Part shown: positions 10,857-22,632 of the stretch, piece after piece
How positions within the stretch are numbered: the first letter of the stretch is position 1
Layout of the letters: each line of letters begins with the position of its first letter
Assembly: GCF_914767665.1 (NCBI RefSeq)
Contig: NC_059502.1
Span: forward strand, 60,990,031 to 61,054,030
DNA length: 64,000 nt
Source: Harmonia axyridis
Lineage: Eukaryota > Arthropoda > Insecta > Coleoptera > Coccinellidae
Direction of reading: 5' to 3'
Program-made: the position numbers and the translations under genes
The notes under the pieces: generated by a model
The model's database searches: none
What the model saw: only the letters and a program-made list of their open reading frames with translations
What the model was told of the DNA's origin: nothing

Positions 10857-11751
10857 CAGGGTGGGCAAATAAGCGAGGTAAGCGGCTATATCTCAGGATC
10901 CACTCATCGTAGAGACTTGCGGCAAAAAATTTTACCACTAAAGTGTACAAGAAAACACACTGGAAATTGTTTTTAGGTTCATACCTCTACCGCTAGGGGG
11001 CATAATAGCTATCGTCGAGTAGAAAAATGAATTTCACTCGAAAATGTTTCATATAAAGTTGAAGAAAAAGTATCATCACTCTAATACTTGGAAAATACTC
11101 TATCTTTCTGAAATGTCACTTTCGATTTTACTACATCAAATAAGGGTAGGGGAAAGGGAGAAATCTGACTGAGTGAAATGCCTGTAACTTCAGTTTGGCT
11201 CAACATTTTTGAGCAAATTAGATCTCGTTTGAAAGATATTATCTTGTTGATTGAGGACAAAATATACTCATGATAAATTTGTTTTTGCTGCTTTCGATAG
11301 GGGGCGCTAAGTCATAAGTTCATTGTTTTGTTCATTTTACTCCGGAATTTCAAATGTAATGATAGAATTTTCTTAACAGAAACAGAAATTCCATAAAATT
11401 TGCATGAAAAAACCTCAAGGTCGCAAAGCGATAGTTCGAGGCGTTCTGAGGTTATGGCCGAAAGAAGATATTCTTGAACTGATGCACGGCGAAAAACCAA
11501 ATTTTGTCTTTAGGTTCTGACAGAAACAGAAATCCCATCAAATTTGTATGAAAAACCCAAAAGGTCGCAAAGCGATAGCTTCAGGCGTTCTGGAGTTATG
11601 GCCGAAAAAAGATATTCTTCAACTGATGCACTGAAAAACTAATTTGTGTCGTCTTTCGGCCATAACTCCAGAACGACTGAAGCTATCGCTTTGCGACCTT
11701 TTGGGTTATTCATACAAATTTGATGCTTACCTCGCTTATTTGCCCACCCTG
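10857..11751. mobile_element. 895-bp MITE with 27-bp perfect TIRs and internal repeats
   Basis: The first and last 27 bases are exact inverted copies, starting CAGGGTGGGCAAATAAGCG, and TA flanks both ends (10855-10856, 11752-11753). Inside are two direct repeats of about 140 bp (starting 11376 and 11520) and a third, inverted partial unit (11647-11726). The first 14 bases of the tip (CAGGGTGGGCAAAT) are shared with the giant foldback element at 17402-18963, so the two probably use the same kind of transposase. No coding capacity recognised. Confidence 0.88.
11376..11726. repeat. Internal tandem plus inverted repeats of the MITE
   Basis: Unit 1 begins ACAGAAACAGAAATTCC at 11376. Unit 2 begins ACAGAAACAGAAATCCC at 11520, 144 bp later. 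Both contain AAGGTCGCAAAGCGATAG and a GTTATGGCCGAAA block. An inverted copy of the same blocks runs 11647-11726, so units 2 and 3 could pair as a hairpin of about 80 bp. Confidence 0.8.
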
Positions 11752-11753
11752 TA

Positions 11754-12827
11754 CATACTTCATGTATGTATTTATTTTTATTTGTGGTTCATTATTAATA
11801 AAAATGAGATTTCTTCTTTTATATTTCCATCTCTCAAAAATTGTACTGTGTATTTATCAAAAGGTGAACAGATCCTGAGGTTTTCAAAATAAATTGACAA
11901 TTCTCAAGCAGAATGGTACTATTCTAGTAATAAATGAACGTTGTCCAGATGAATTTATGTATTCATGTATTCCCCTGATGGATCTACTTCTGAGAACCAT
12001 CAGCCATCACAAATACTACATAAGAACGAGGCTGAAGATTCATCAAAACGAACATTTACCACAATACCCAACACTCGTTGGAGAAGAAGATCATCGTCCG
12101 CAAATAATCTTCATAATCATTCTTATCTGCCGTAATATCCACTTATCGTGGCCATTATGGCTTACATAATACTCGTTCGTTCCAGGCCTTTATGCAGCCA
12201 ACTTCAGAGATGTCAAACAGGACCTGATTTGCATTAACTCGATTCTATACTTTGTGCTACTGGTTACGTTAATGATGGCAATAAGTGAAGAAACACCTAC
12301 AAGCTTGCTTTCCACCCGGTGTATCAGAGATCTGCACGTTGACTTGTCTGGCCTCCTGCGATGTGCATCTGCCGAATAGTGGGCAGACAACGTCTCTTAA
12401 AACCTGCGACATTGAACAACACCAACTGAAACTCCAGACTTCGAACGAGAACAAATTGGAAAAGTCTGTGTACATAGACACACTCTGTAGGTACACTCTT
12501 CTTTTTTTCTTTTCGAACTGACTAAGTTAAATATGCTAATAAAAAGTCGAATAAAATAAACTCTAAGTTTCCCAAATTATAATTGAATAAACTTTTTTCT
12601 CACATTCGTCAGATTTTAAATTTCCAATCAGGTCAGGTAACTGTTTAACTTAAAATAATGGGGGACAAAATGATTCGTATTGGAAATTGTTAAATTCCTG
12701 AAGATATTTAACGAAGATCAGTAATTGATATGGTTGTGGTCTATGTTTGATATTTTGGTTGAATTTTTTTTATGCCTGTGACGACGATATAAGCACGTAG
12801 ATTCAAATATTAATATTTCTTCCAATA
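11754..12827. other. Intergenic; open stretches without recognisable domains
   Basis: 12190-12500 is somewhat less AT-rich than its flanks and has overlapping short open frames on both strands, none of which resembles a known protein to me. No splice-supported exon could be assigned. Confidence 0.4.
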
Positions 12828-12829
12828 TA

Positions 12830-14207
12830 CACTGCGCAAAAAAATTAACGCACATTCTGAAAATCTCAATTTTAATGAAAGTTAACTCTACATTGACTTC
12901 ATAACTTATTTTTTATGTTCTCTCGGGAAGGTTTTGAACGAAACAAGACACATAAAATGGAATAAAAATTCAGGATTTCACCGAATCTTATGTGAAAGAA
13001 GAGAAATAAACATTTTTCAAAATACTGGAATGCTGATAAGTGATTTAATACTTGGTATTTCCACCCTTTGCGTTAATTACAGCTCGGCAACGACGGTTCA
13101 TACTCAAAATGAGTGATCTTAAAATGTTCTGATCTTATCCTTCCCAGATTTCTCTGAGTTGGATTCCTAAGGCATGGAGAGTAGCTGGATGATTTTCTGA
13201 ACTTCTCAGCCTTCTATTGAGGTTGTCCCAAACCTGCTCAATCGGATTAAGATCTGGACTTCTTGCTGGCCATTCCATTGGAGAGACTTCAACCTCTTCA
13301 AGGTACTCCTGAACGATGCGCGCACGATGGGGTCTGGCATTATCGTCCATAAAAATGAAATCTTCACCAATGTATGGGGCAAATGGCACTGCATGCTCTT
13401 CAAGAATGTTCCTTATATACCTATCAGCATTCATAGCTCCATTATCTACGACCACTAGGTCTGTGCGAGCAGTCAAAGATATTCCAACCCATATCATAAT
13501 CGATCCTCCCCCGAAACCAGTAGTATTCAGGAAATTTTACTGAGCATATCTTTCATGTGGACGTCTGTATACAAGGGAACGTCGATCACAATGGTAGAGG
13601 CAGAATTTAGACTCATCTGTGTCTGAGTGCTAATTTGCACCCCATGAGTTTGCTCAAGCTGATTTTGAAGGAGGCGAGCGGTTGCAAACCGTTGTCTCAA
13701 CGAAGAAACTCTCAAGTAACGTTCGTGAATGGCAGTTGTTACCCGTGGTCTACCCTGTCCAGGTCTTTGGACATTCATACCTGTCTCCCTGAATCGCTGC
13801 AACATTCTGGACACACTTGTATGGGAAACTCCAAACCTTTCTACAATTCTTGTGTATGTCCACGCTTCTTCTCGCAAAACTACCGCTTGGGCACATTCCT
13901 CCTTGGTCAAATTGCGTGTTTCGCGTTGCATAGCGATCGAGTGTAGAAAATCAAATGAAAGAAAAACTATTGATCACTAGAATTGATCGAGAACAACTGA
14001 TTTAAGAATGGAGCCAATACATTCAAAATCTGATAATCTCATCTTTTTTTATTCCTGCTGGGAAAAAACATCTGTATTGAAGAAAAACGTTGAAAGTGGA
14101 TAACATATGCATGCATAATTCTGATAAAAATAATTATCATTGAGAACACCTTCAGTTGTAGAATAAATTTGAGATTTCCATAATGTGCGTTAATTTTTCG
14201 CGCAGTG
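12830..14207 (-). mobile_element. Tc1-like element, copy 1, with a 160-bp internal deletion
   Basis: TIR tips CACTGCGCAAAAAAATTAACG at both ends, flanked by TA (12828-12829, 14208-14209). Compared with copy 3 (28325-29847), 160 bp are missing at about 13620, between two copies of the trinucleotide TGT, which suggests slippage or microhomology repair. Length 1378 bp against about 1540 expected. Transposase on the minus strand. Confidence 0.92.
13135..13931 (-). pseudogene. Tc1 DD34E transposase, split by deletion
   Basis: The N-terminal frame (from ATG 13931) has the bipartite helix-turn-helix: EECAQAVVLREE, RFGVSHTSVSRMLQRF, the GRPRVTT hook, and a second HTH ending at STQT. The 160-bp deletion then removes the stretch up to the first catalytic Asp block (LFTDESRF in copy 3) and shifts the frame. 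The C-terminal frame (13497-13135) keeps FIFMDDNARPHRARI with the second Asp and SPDLNPIEQVWDNL with the Glu, and ends LREIWEG, the natural C-terminus. Not functional. The parent enzyme cuts and pastes at TA sites in the nucleus. Confidence 0.92.
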
Positions 14208-14209
14208 TA

Positions 14210-14598
14210 CTAGTACTTCTTCAATAATTTTGTATGGTTTTGATGATGTGAACTGTTGGCACCTAATCCATGCTAGAGGCATTACCTTCAAAATGCCAAA
14301 AAGTTATCGAAAAAACTGGGCATATTTGACCTAAGCTTATATAACATCCAGTATAATGTGACGTCTCGCATTTCAATGCGAATTGAATGTGTGTCCAATA
14401 AGAATGAAAATTCCGCTTATACTCATGTGGAATATTCGAAAGTATTTTTTCTATAACACTGAATCTAATTCAAGTTTACTCACCCAAAATTTTAGTTGAA
14501 TTCCACTCTGAAAATAATGGGACAATGTTACATATTTTTTTATATAATTTTCATCGATTAATTATTTTTTTATATAGAAAAAAATAATGAATGTAATA
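14210..14598. other. Intergenic, no recognisable feature
   Basis: AT-rich spacer between Tc1 copy 1 and the next MITE. Confidence 0.4.
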
Positions 14599-14600
14599 TA

Positions 14601-15138
14601 CAGGGTGTTTCATTGGTAAATGTATATACGTTAACTTGAGGTAGAGCTAACCAAGACGAGTCCAAAAAACTATACTGGATGGTAAAAAAAAAAATTCAAA
14701 AGTCCACTGTACCAGGGCATCGAGTTTTTTAATCACCTTCCCAAAAATGTTAAACGCCTGGACTGTCGAAGGTACAAAAATACTGTTAAGTCAATGCTTT
14801 TGAAAAAATGTTTTTATAGTGTTGCTGAATTTCTGAATGACAAACTGTCCTGATGTTTAATTTCTTTCTTTTTTTGTATTTGTATTTATATTATCTGTAT
14901 ATTGTACTTTTATATATCTACCTATTTATTTATTAGTGCCAGTATATGTCAAATTATATTGTATTTAATTGACTTATCTCATACGTAGTTTGCTATGTCC
15001 TAAGAGAATCAATAATTTTTTATTTATTTATTTATAAGGAATTGAAAATTTTGGTGAATTCATAAACCACTCTATATCTCAGCTATGGGGAAGCTCTACC
15101 GCCTGTTAAGATATGTACATTTACCAATGAAAACCCTG
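14601..15138. mobile_element. MITE interrupted by a LINE 3' end
   Basis: Left tip CAGGGTGTTTCATTGGTAAA after TA (14599-14600); right tip is the imperfect complement ending ACCCTG before TA (15139-15140). The inner parts, about 14601-14697 and 15038-15138, belong to the MITE. The central block belongs to a LINE and is annotated separately. Confidence 0.8.
14699..15037 (+). mobile_element. LINE 3' end inserted in the MITE
   Basis: The start encodes EFFNHLPKNVKRLD and then KKCFYSVAEFLND before a stop near 14853: the usual C-terminal end of CR1/Jockey-type ORF2 proteins (…YN.LP……F…L…..FYS..EF). An AT-rich 3' UTR follows and ends in a (TTTA)n tail near 15018-15036. 5'-truncated, as most LINE copies are. 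The terminal run of A before 14699 blurs the target duplication. Confidence 0.75.
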
Positions 15139-15140
15139 TA

Positions 15141-16233
15141 TGTTACATTGATGTTTGTTTGACAATTCAATGCAAAGAACTATCGAAAAAAAACTATTTT
15201 TGATAATCCAGAGTACCTAAATACTGAAATGATTCAAATACCCAGCATCGTTCAAAAGAGAATCAATGTCATTGAGTTGACTCCTAGAAATGAGAGATAT
15301 TCCAGCGGAAATCAATTACCTAACGCAACATTTTCTAACTCTCTCATCTCGCAGGGTTTCCCTTCAAAGTGAACGTGATAATCTCATACAATGATGAATG
15401 ACCAATTTGAAATGTTGCGGAAGAAATGCGATGCAAGTCATCCAACATAATCTAAAAAATCGTGAAAAATAAATACGCCTAGCGTGATCTGTCAATAATA
15501 TTTGAATAGCGACAACTGTAACCGAAATCATGACATTTGACCTCTCGTTCCCTCAGGTGAATACAATATTGACAATACGACTTATTGAACAAAAGACGGT
15601 ACTGTTATATAAAAATACTTTTACTTCCATTCTAACTCGAGAATCCAGGCAGTTATAATTCGTAATGAGCTCATTGTACAATTTCGGAAAAAATTTATGC
15701 GTTCGACTTGTTAATGATCTTCATAATCGATGCTCCAGTTGTTTCGAGTTGCAATTTGAAATCAATATTTAAAATTTATTATGAATAGTGCTCACTTCTA
15801 TTGTGATTATGTACGATTTGGTACTAGTATCAGGCTGCCCAGGGTTTAAATCCCTTTAAACCATATGTCTCCAAAGTTAATATAGGAAGAAGGTACAAAA
15901 AATACCTACGTCCATTTAAAACATAAAAAATACTACCACCTTGATCCAGAAATTGCTTCCTGCGAATATTTCAATAATTGTAATGAATTATTTATAATTG
16001 TAAATTGTATTGGTCTATGGATTTCTCAACAATCCCAACGAAAAATTAATTATAACTCATGAAATGTTAAATTCAGGTATACAAACATCGAATTCTAGTT
16101 TCTTTCTGTGTTTTCCGAAAGCCTCGTTATTCCATGCAAAAATAATGGATTTCTATTTACTACAGCTTATATGAATTCACTTTAATCAAAAACATCCTAG
16201 ATGGTGTTGTCAATTTTCCATTATTTGGTCGAG
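15141..16233. other. Intergenic, no recognisable feature
   Basis: No protein similarity, RNA gene or terminal repeats seen. A short block near 15905-15975 resembles wording found again at 20750-20790 (ACTAC, TTGATCCAGAAA, TTGCTTCCTGCG), perhaps a small LINE remnant. Confidence 0.4.
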
Positions 16234-16235
16234 TA

Positions 16236-17399
16236 CAGTGCATCCCATTTTGGGTGAGACAGCCAGGTTTCTCGCTTGTTATTTGAGATAGAGCCTTGCG
16301 GTTTTCACGTTCCTGAAACGTTCGTGAAACTCAAATTGGTCTAATCAGATTTTGCATAACTGTTTCCGTTCAAGAGATACAGGGTGATTTTGGAAATTGA
16401 TACTTTTAGGACCTCTCCTTTATCTCCGAAGTTATTAGAAATAATGCTGAGGTAAAAACTACGTCTGATTCAGAATTCTGCGTAGAATCCAGTGGCGTAC
16501 TCAATATTTTTTTTCGGGATATGGTTTTGAAGATTCAACACAAACCTATATTTTTTTTGATGGAACACCATGTATATCATTACTCCGTTGAATTCATTAT
16601 TTGTTTCCCTTCAAAATGATGTATGATACAATGTAGGTAGGATGTTCAGAAATGTTGAAAAAAATACTTAAACATCAAATAATGATGATTTTTTGTAAAT
16701 GGGCCATGAATTTCCTATGTTTCAATAAGAGGATTATTTCTTTCGATTTTTAAAAGTAGTAAGTCATTGATGATACAAACATCCTTGTTGTTATTATGGC
16801 TACTATGCATTTGGGAGCATTGTTTTATCAACTAGGCATTGGAGGGCAAAAAACCAATCTGATCTAGCTGTCATCGCTATGAATTATTGTTATTAATATT
16901 GATTCTTCTTTTATATGGGAAATCGATTGTCCATTAACAAAAAATCATCATTATTTGATTTTATAGTGTTTTTTTAACATTTGTGAACATCCTGCCTACA
17001 TAGTATCATACATCATTTTAAAGGGAAAAAAATTACGAATTCAACGAAGTAATGATATACATGGTGTTCCATTAAAAAAAATATAGGTTTGTGTTGAATC
17101 TTCAAAACCATACCCAGAAAAAAAAATTGAGTACGCCACTGGATTCTACGCAGAATTCTGATTCAGACGTAGTTTTTACCTAAGCATTATTTCTAATAAC
17201 TTCGGAGATAAAGGAGGGGTCCGAAAAGTATCAATTTCCAAAATCGCCCTGTATCTTTTGAACGGAAACAGTTATGCACAATCTGATTAGACCAACTTGA
17301 GTTTCACGAAAAAGTAGGACAGGAACGTGAAAACCGCAAGGCTCTATTTTAAATAACAAGGGAGAAACCTGGCAGTCTCACCCAAAATGGGATGCACTG
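16236..17399. mobile_element. Giant foldback element FB2 (~470-bp arms)
   Basis: Left arm about 16236-16704 and right arm about 16932-17399 are inverted copies of each other, at low-to-mid-90s percent identity by eye. The tips are CAGTGCATCCCATTTTGGG. TA flanks both ends (16234-16235, 17400-17401). The roughly 225-bp loop has no coding capacity I can recognise. Each arm contains AATCCAGTGGCGTACTC, a motif also present in each arm of neighbouring FB1. A transcript would fold into a hairpin of several hundred bp. Confidence 0.9.
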
Positions 17400-17401
17400 T
17401 A

Positions 17402-18963
17402 CAGGGTGGGCAAATTTCGATGTTTTAGCACTACAACTTTTAAACCAGAGGAGATAGACAAAATCTGATACCCACTTCTCGATCTCTTTTTCTGAGAAAC
17501 TGACAAGGGTAGTATTCATTTTTTGCCACCTTCTTTTGTTTTCGAGTTATAAGCGAAAATTGGAAAAATGGCGATATCGAAAAACATTCATATCTCCGTT
17601 GATATTGATGATAGAGCTCTGAAATTTGAACATTATACAGGCACTTTTTTACGTAAAATCCAGTGGCGTACTCGTCTTTTCAAAAGGGTTTTTAATTACG
17701 AAGCTATGACCCAAAGTTATGTTTTTTTAAATGGGAACACTATATTTCTGTGACATTTTTTGAAAGCTTAATTTTTCCTGATTTCAAAAATATATAACAT
17801 CGTATAGTTTGTATCAATATAAATAATGGAAAATGGTCAAAAACTTTTCTCACCCAAGTGTCTCAATATTTCTATGGTTTCAAATGTTGATGAGCACAGA
17901 AAAATTTAGCATTGTATCATTGCCACAGTCTCTTTCTATTAGTTTCTTCATTTTTATGCTTTTTACTCAATTTCTCACAGAATAATGGACTGCTATCATA
18001 GAGATTCGAGCTTTGACTGTCAAATCATCAATTTATATCATTTGAAATCAAATAAGCGCTACGAGTATCATTGTTTCGAAATACTTGTATATTTTTCTAT
18101 TTCAAAATGAATTATGGAAATAACGAAAAGTTCAATATGCTCGAATGTGCAATTATAATGAGGATGCAGCATCACAAGACTATTTGAATAGTTTTCCAGA
18201 AAGAAGTCAACCGCACAATTCAATATTTGAACGTATTCATTCTAGAGACCTATAGAAATAATTTATCAATTATTATTCATCTCATTACAACTATCTCGAT
18301 TGAAACAGTCGATGATGTGGATCTTTTCATTATTTCCGAAACCATTGTGGAATGAAAAATTTTTAAAATATATCTAAATCCGAATTTTGTCGAAATTAGT
18401 AAAAATCATATAAATAATCAGATTGACGGAAGGATACTGCTCTTGTTATAAGAAGCTATTTTTTTCTGTGCTCATCAACATTTGAAACCATAGAAATATT
18501 GAGACACTTAGGTGAGAAAAGTTTTTGACCATTTTCCATTATTTATATTGATACAAACTATACGATGTTATATATTTTTGAAATCAGGAAAAATTAAGCT
18601 TTCAAAAAATGTCACAGAAATATAGTGTTCCCATTTAAAAAAACATAACTTTGGGTCATAGCTTCGTAATTAAAAACCCTTTTGAAAAGACGAGTACGCC
18701 ACTGGATTCTACGTAGAAAAGTGCCTGTATAATGTTTAAATTTCAGAGCTCTATCATCAATATCAACGGAGATATGAATGTTTTTCGATATCGCCATTTT
18801 TCCAATTTTTGCTTATAACTCGAAAACAAAAGAAGGTGGCCAAAAATGAATACTACCCTTGATAGTTTCTCAGAAAAAGAGATCGAGAAGTGGGTATCAG
18901 ATTTTGTCTATCACCTCTGGTTTAAAAGTTGTAGTGCTAAAACATCGAAATTTGCCCACCCTG
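17402..18963. mobile_element. Giant foldback element FB1 (~503-bp arms, about 98% identical)
   Basis: Left arm 17402-17905 and right arm 18461-18963 pair almost perfectly; I count about nine substitutions. The tips are CAGGGTGGGCAAATTTCG. TA flanks are 17400-17401, shared with FB2, and 18964-18965. The loop of about 555 bp is AT-rich with no recognised gene. The 61-codon open frames found in mirror image at 17568-17753 and 18612-18797 are a by-product of the inverted repeat. The high arm identity implies recent insertion or ongoing arm conversion. Confidence 0.93.
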
Positions 18964-18965
18964 TA

Positions 18966-20063
18966 CAGTATTACGACTATTACAATATAATAAAATAATT
19001 TCTATATTATAACTATACGACGCTTAGAATATATTTGTTAGATTTATTTCTGAATTGAATATTTTCATTGGACATTATCCTGAATAGTTGTGACTAAACC
19101 GGAACATTAACCATTAAATAACCAGTTATGTGCACTTCTTTCATAGTCATAATTGTGAAAGATTAACTGTCCTCTAGTAAAAACTGAAAAAATTGTAATT
19201 GTGGCTAAAGTGTAAAATCAGGGATACTATTGAAACAGGAAATTGATGTCACGCTTGAATATTTTTCAATGACCTCCAGTGCGCAGAAATTTCTGTTTTG
19301 AAAGATATCCCACGGTTCTTCAGGTTGGAAAACGTGAATACAAAAAATTAGTTTCCTGTTAATCATTGCTAAGCAAATATAATTATGACACCCAGTAAGA
19401 GTTGTACTCACCTATGTTCAGAGCGATATAATTAAAAAAAACTCTGCAAATTTTACAGTAAGGTTTGTTATTATGAACTATTATGCGTTATGTGGGTATC
19501 CAAATCTCATAAAATCTGATGAAACATTTGTAACATCCAGTTTAGTTATGAAAATTGGTCCAACGATATCGATCTGAATTGAAAATGTGAATGGAACTAA
19601 TGTGAGTGAAAATAATATTAAGTTGATTAGACTTAGCTTATTCTCATATTATAAAAATTCAAAATAATAAAATGCATTCATTTGCAAAAAAACACAACAA
19701 AGCTATTTAGTAAAATTTGAAATCTCATAGTTTATTTTATTTTTGGCTCGATTTTCAAAATGCTTTCAGTAGATAACTGTTGATGAAATCATAACATAAT
19801 TTCAACTTACAAATTCAATGTTTTGACAAGTGCTGGCTCTTGTTATTTCGAAACATCCTGTGGAATAATTTCGTGTTCTGATTTATTGCAATCAACAATT
19901 TTCATCAAGATACTGTTCTTTTAAATATTTTGTTTTTTGATTCATGGCTTTAAGTGCACTAATGCCTTCTGATGGCAGTGAAGTGACCTTGGTGAATATT
20001 TGTTTATTTTTTTTTAATTTTTATTGGTTGAAAAAAACAGAGTTTGTTGGAACCGGATTCTTA
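18966..20063. other. Intergenic, no recognisable feature
   Basis: AT-rich spacer between FB1 and the large hAT element. No domain or repeat boundary seen. Confidence 0.45.
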
Positions 20064-20126
20064 ATCTACACTAGAGTTGCACAAGTTTGACTTGAATGTT
20101 TGAGTTTGACTTGAAATTAAGTCAGG

Positions 20127-20571
20127 CTTGAAAATTCAAACTGTTTGTCAAACTAGTTTGAAAGAGTTTGTAAAATAATTTATTTAGTAAATATGCCTTG
20201 AATGGGTAAAATATTCATGTTGAATATCGTTAGTAGGTGCAAAAACTACCTACATTAAGAAAGCAAAAAGAAAATATATTATTTCAAACTTATTTTTTGA
20301 ACACCAACTTGTCACCTCAAATTTCTTCGTGAAAAGTAAAGTTCTTACTTGAAAATTCAAACTGTTTGTCAAACTAGTTTGAAAGAGTTTGTAAAATAAT
20401 TTATTTAGTAAATATGCCTTGAATGGGTAAAATATTCATGTTGAATATCGTTAGTAGGTGCAAAAACTACCTACATTAAGAAAGCAAAAAGAAAATATAT
20501 TATTTCAAACTTATTTTTTAAACACCAACTTGTCACCTCAAATTTCTTCGTGAAAAGTAAAGTTCTTACTT
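20127..20571. repeat. Recent 221-bp tandem duplication
   Basis: The block starting CTTGAAAATTCAAACTG at 20127 is repeated from 20348 with a single visible difference (TTTTTTGAACACC versus TTTTTTAAACACC). Two full units lie head to tail within the hAT-2 left subterminal region. Confidence 0.93.
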
Positions 20572-20768
20572 CTACCTTCTACCTTCTTACGAATTAAGTG
20601 ATGCTGCGAACAAGAAATCTGACACTAGAGCGCCCTGCTAATAAAAATTACAAGTACAATAAAAGACACTTCATATTTTTAACTTAAAAAATAAAGAAGC
20701 TGCCGTCCGAAAACTATTTTAACAATTTTGGATCCAACATTTTATGCTTCTACTACCACAAATACTAC

Positions 20769-21250
20769 TTGATCCAGAAAGTGTTGCTTCCTGCGGAAAT
20801 TAATAATGATAATAATAATAATAAGCCAGATATACTGCTATTCGATAAACATCAAAAGACAGCAATACTCATCGACGTAGCAATACCAAATAATAACAAC
20901 ATGCGTCAAAAAGAGGTCGAAAAATTTTCAAAATATAGGGACCTCGAATTTCAGATAAACCGTCAGTGGGGAATGATATCAACGAGAACTATTCCAATTA
21001 TCATCTCAACAACAGGAATAGTACCAAAAAATCTCAAGAAGAATATCAAGCAACTGGGACTTAGTATATAATATATATAATGAGTATATATGTAATATAA
21101 TGCAAAAAGCTGTTCTCTTAGGTACTGCAAGGACGGTGAGAAAATTCCTAGGAAGCGAAGGACAGGTCCAAGGATCACGTGTAAGAGGACCAGAAGTTCG
21201 ACGAGAACCAGGGGGACCACAAGGACCGGACACGACCGAGCTCTACCCTT
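20769..21250 (+). pseudogene. LINE C-terminal restriction-like endonuclease domain remnant (Dong/R4/NeSL-type)
   Basis: The open frame holds KPDILLFDKHQ, then ILIDVAIPNNNNMRQKEVEK, KYRDLEFQINRQW, and a PIIISTTGIVPKNL block, followed by a stop. A nearby second frame reads MQKAVLLGTARTVRKFLG. This order (PDI..DK…LIDVA.P…KE.EK..KY.DL…….LLGTA..VRK.L) is characteristic of the C-terminal nuclease region of RLE-bearing LINEs and related elements; the PD and D of IDVA fit a PD-(D/E)XK core. The domain cleaves target DNA to prime reverse transcription. Only the 3' end survives. A short GATAATAATAG tail near 21350 may mark the element end. Confidence 0.65.
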
Positions 21251-21571
21251 CTGATATTTTAAATATCTGAGATTGAGTGAATGTTCCTCTTAGCGGGGAG
21301 TGAGAAGCCGACGGCGAGGAGAAATCCTACGCGTATAGGCAAAAGTCAGGATAATAATAGTGCCTTTATTGCAAAAAAAAGAAATTATAATACATGATAA
21401 AGGGGCGAAGTCTAGCTTAAGCTACTCTAATCAACATCGAAATAAAAAAAAATATAAAAAATTAAATAAAATACAAATATCCTGGAAAATACTAACAAAA
21501 AAAAATATAAGTATATTGAAACAAGCAGTGACGGCTCGTGCCCTCGAGATGTGGGTCGGCCACACATTTTT

Positions 21572-21592
21572 TATGATAAGGGGTGTGGGAAA

Positions 21593-21682
<90 letters not shown>

Positions 21683-21703
21683 TTTCCCACACCCCTTATC
21701 ATA
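21572..21703. repeat. Perfect palindrome with (TA)n core
   Basis: Arms TATGATAAGGGGTGTGGGAA / its exact complement enclose about 80 bp of alternating TA (about 21596-21678). The whole 132 bp is self-complementary and could extrude as a cruciform. It lies about 45 bp inside the left end of hAT-1. Confidence 0.92.
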
Positions 21704-22064
21704 CTTATAACTATATAAATAAATATATATAAACAAATAGATTTCCACGTCACCCAAGAAGACGCGTTGGTTTTTTGTTTTTAATGGGAAACCTCACCTA
21801 GAATAGCCCTATTATAACCCAATATGAAAATGTAGTTCTCAAATCAATGAAAACAGAAATAAAATGAAACTCTTGAAAAAACAGAAATAATAAAATATTC
21901 AATTATCAACATAAAATATATATTTGAATAAACATAGAGAAAACCTCTCACGAAAACATATAAATAAATGTATAAAATATAAAAAAATCTTATAAAGACC
22001 ACAAAAAATATTGTGGAAATGACCGCATGTATTCTGGTCGAAAATGTATGAGCTTGCGTACCCT

Positions 22065-22421
22065 TTATTCATTTTTATAGATCAAATCAATTCGACGATC
22101 TTTCTTTGTCGCGAAGTCATCAATTATTTTCTCGAAAAAAATGTTTCCTCTGGCTAGTTCTTTAACTAAACCTCTTTCGATTGATATCAGTGCCAGGTTA
22201 TTTGAACGGTCTTGAGACATCATGTTCCTACTGAAAGATTTTATTCTTTTGAGTGCTGAAAAACTTCTTTCTACTGACGCGGATGTTGGTGGCACGGACA
22301 AAATCATACAAAATAACTTATATAATTCAGGAACATTGGAAACAATATTATTTGAGAAAATGAATTCCGTAATACCATTCAGCATATTTGAATTGCCGAA
22401 GATAGCATTGTCCCAGTACAT
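22065..22421 (-). pseudogene. hAT transposase C-terminal dimerisation domain
   Basis: 118 codons from ATG 22421 contain ELYKLFCMILSVPPTSASVE, RSFSALKRIKSF and a NLALISIERGL block, the conserved hAT C-terminal domain (…P.TSA.VERSFSALKRIKS….R…….L….) seen in ZMYM1/'52 kDa repressor'-like insect proteins. This domain mediates transposase oligomerisation and holds the catalytic Glu region. No upstream DDE core or zinc finger is recognisable; the sequence upstream is a tandem repeat. Inferred to be a remnant kept at the 3' end of an internally deleted element. Confidence 0.88.
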
Positions 22422-22632
22422 GATCAGAAAATCAATACCTAACTACTATCGAACGGCATAAATAATTTTTTTTCTGATTAAGACGTTATATCATATCATA
22501 ATCAACCATTCATTTGAATATATTAATTATATTTTCATGATCTGAAAATCAATAGCTACTATCGAACGGCATAAATAAGTTCTTTTCTGATTAAGACATA
22601 ATGTCTCATAATTAACCATTCATTTAATTATC
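22417..22632. repeat. Imperfect ~110-bp tandem duplication inside hAT-1
   Basis: Two units, beginning about 22417 and 22534, share GAAAATCAATA, CTACTATCGAACGGCATAAA, TTCTGATTAAGAC and AACCATTCATTT, with small indels between them. Confidence 0.85.

Noticed and set aside
11312..11892. Open frames repeating SAITPERLKLSLCDL-type peptides on both strands
   Set aside because: They arise from the direct and inverted repeats inside the 895-bp MITE; no independent support.
17568..18797. Two matching 61-codon open frames on opposite strands
   Set aside because: They are mirror images produced by the FB1 inverted repeat; no codon-level constraint or protein similarity is evident.
21431..21757. Open frames full of Tyr-Ile repeats
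   Set aside because: Translation of the (TA)n core of the palindrome, not protein.
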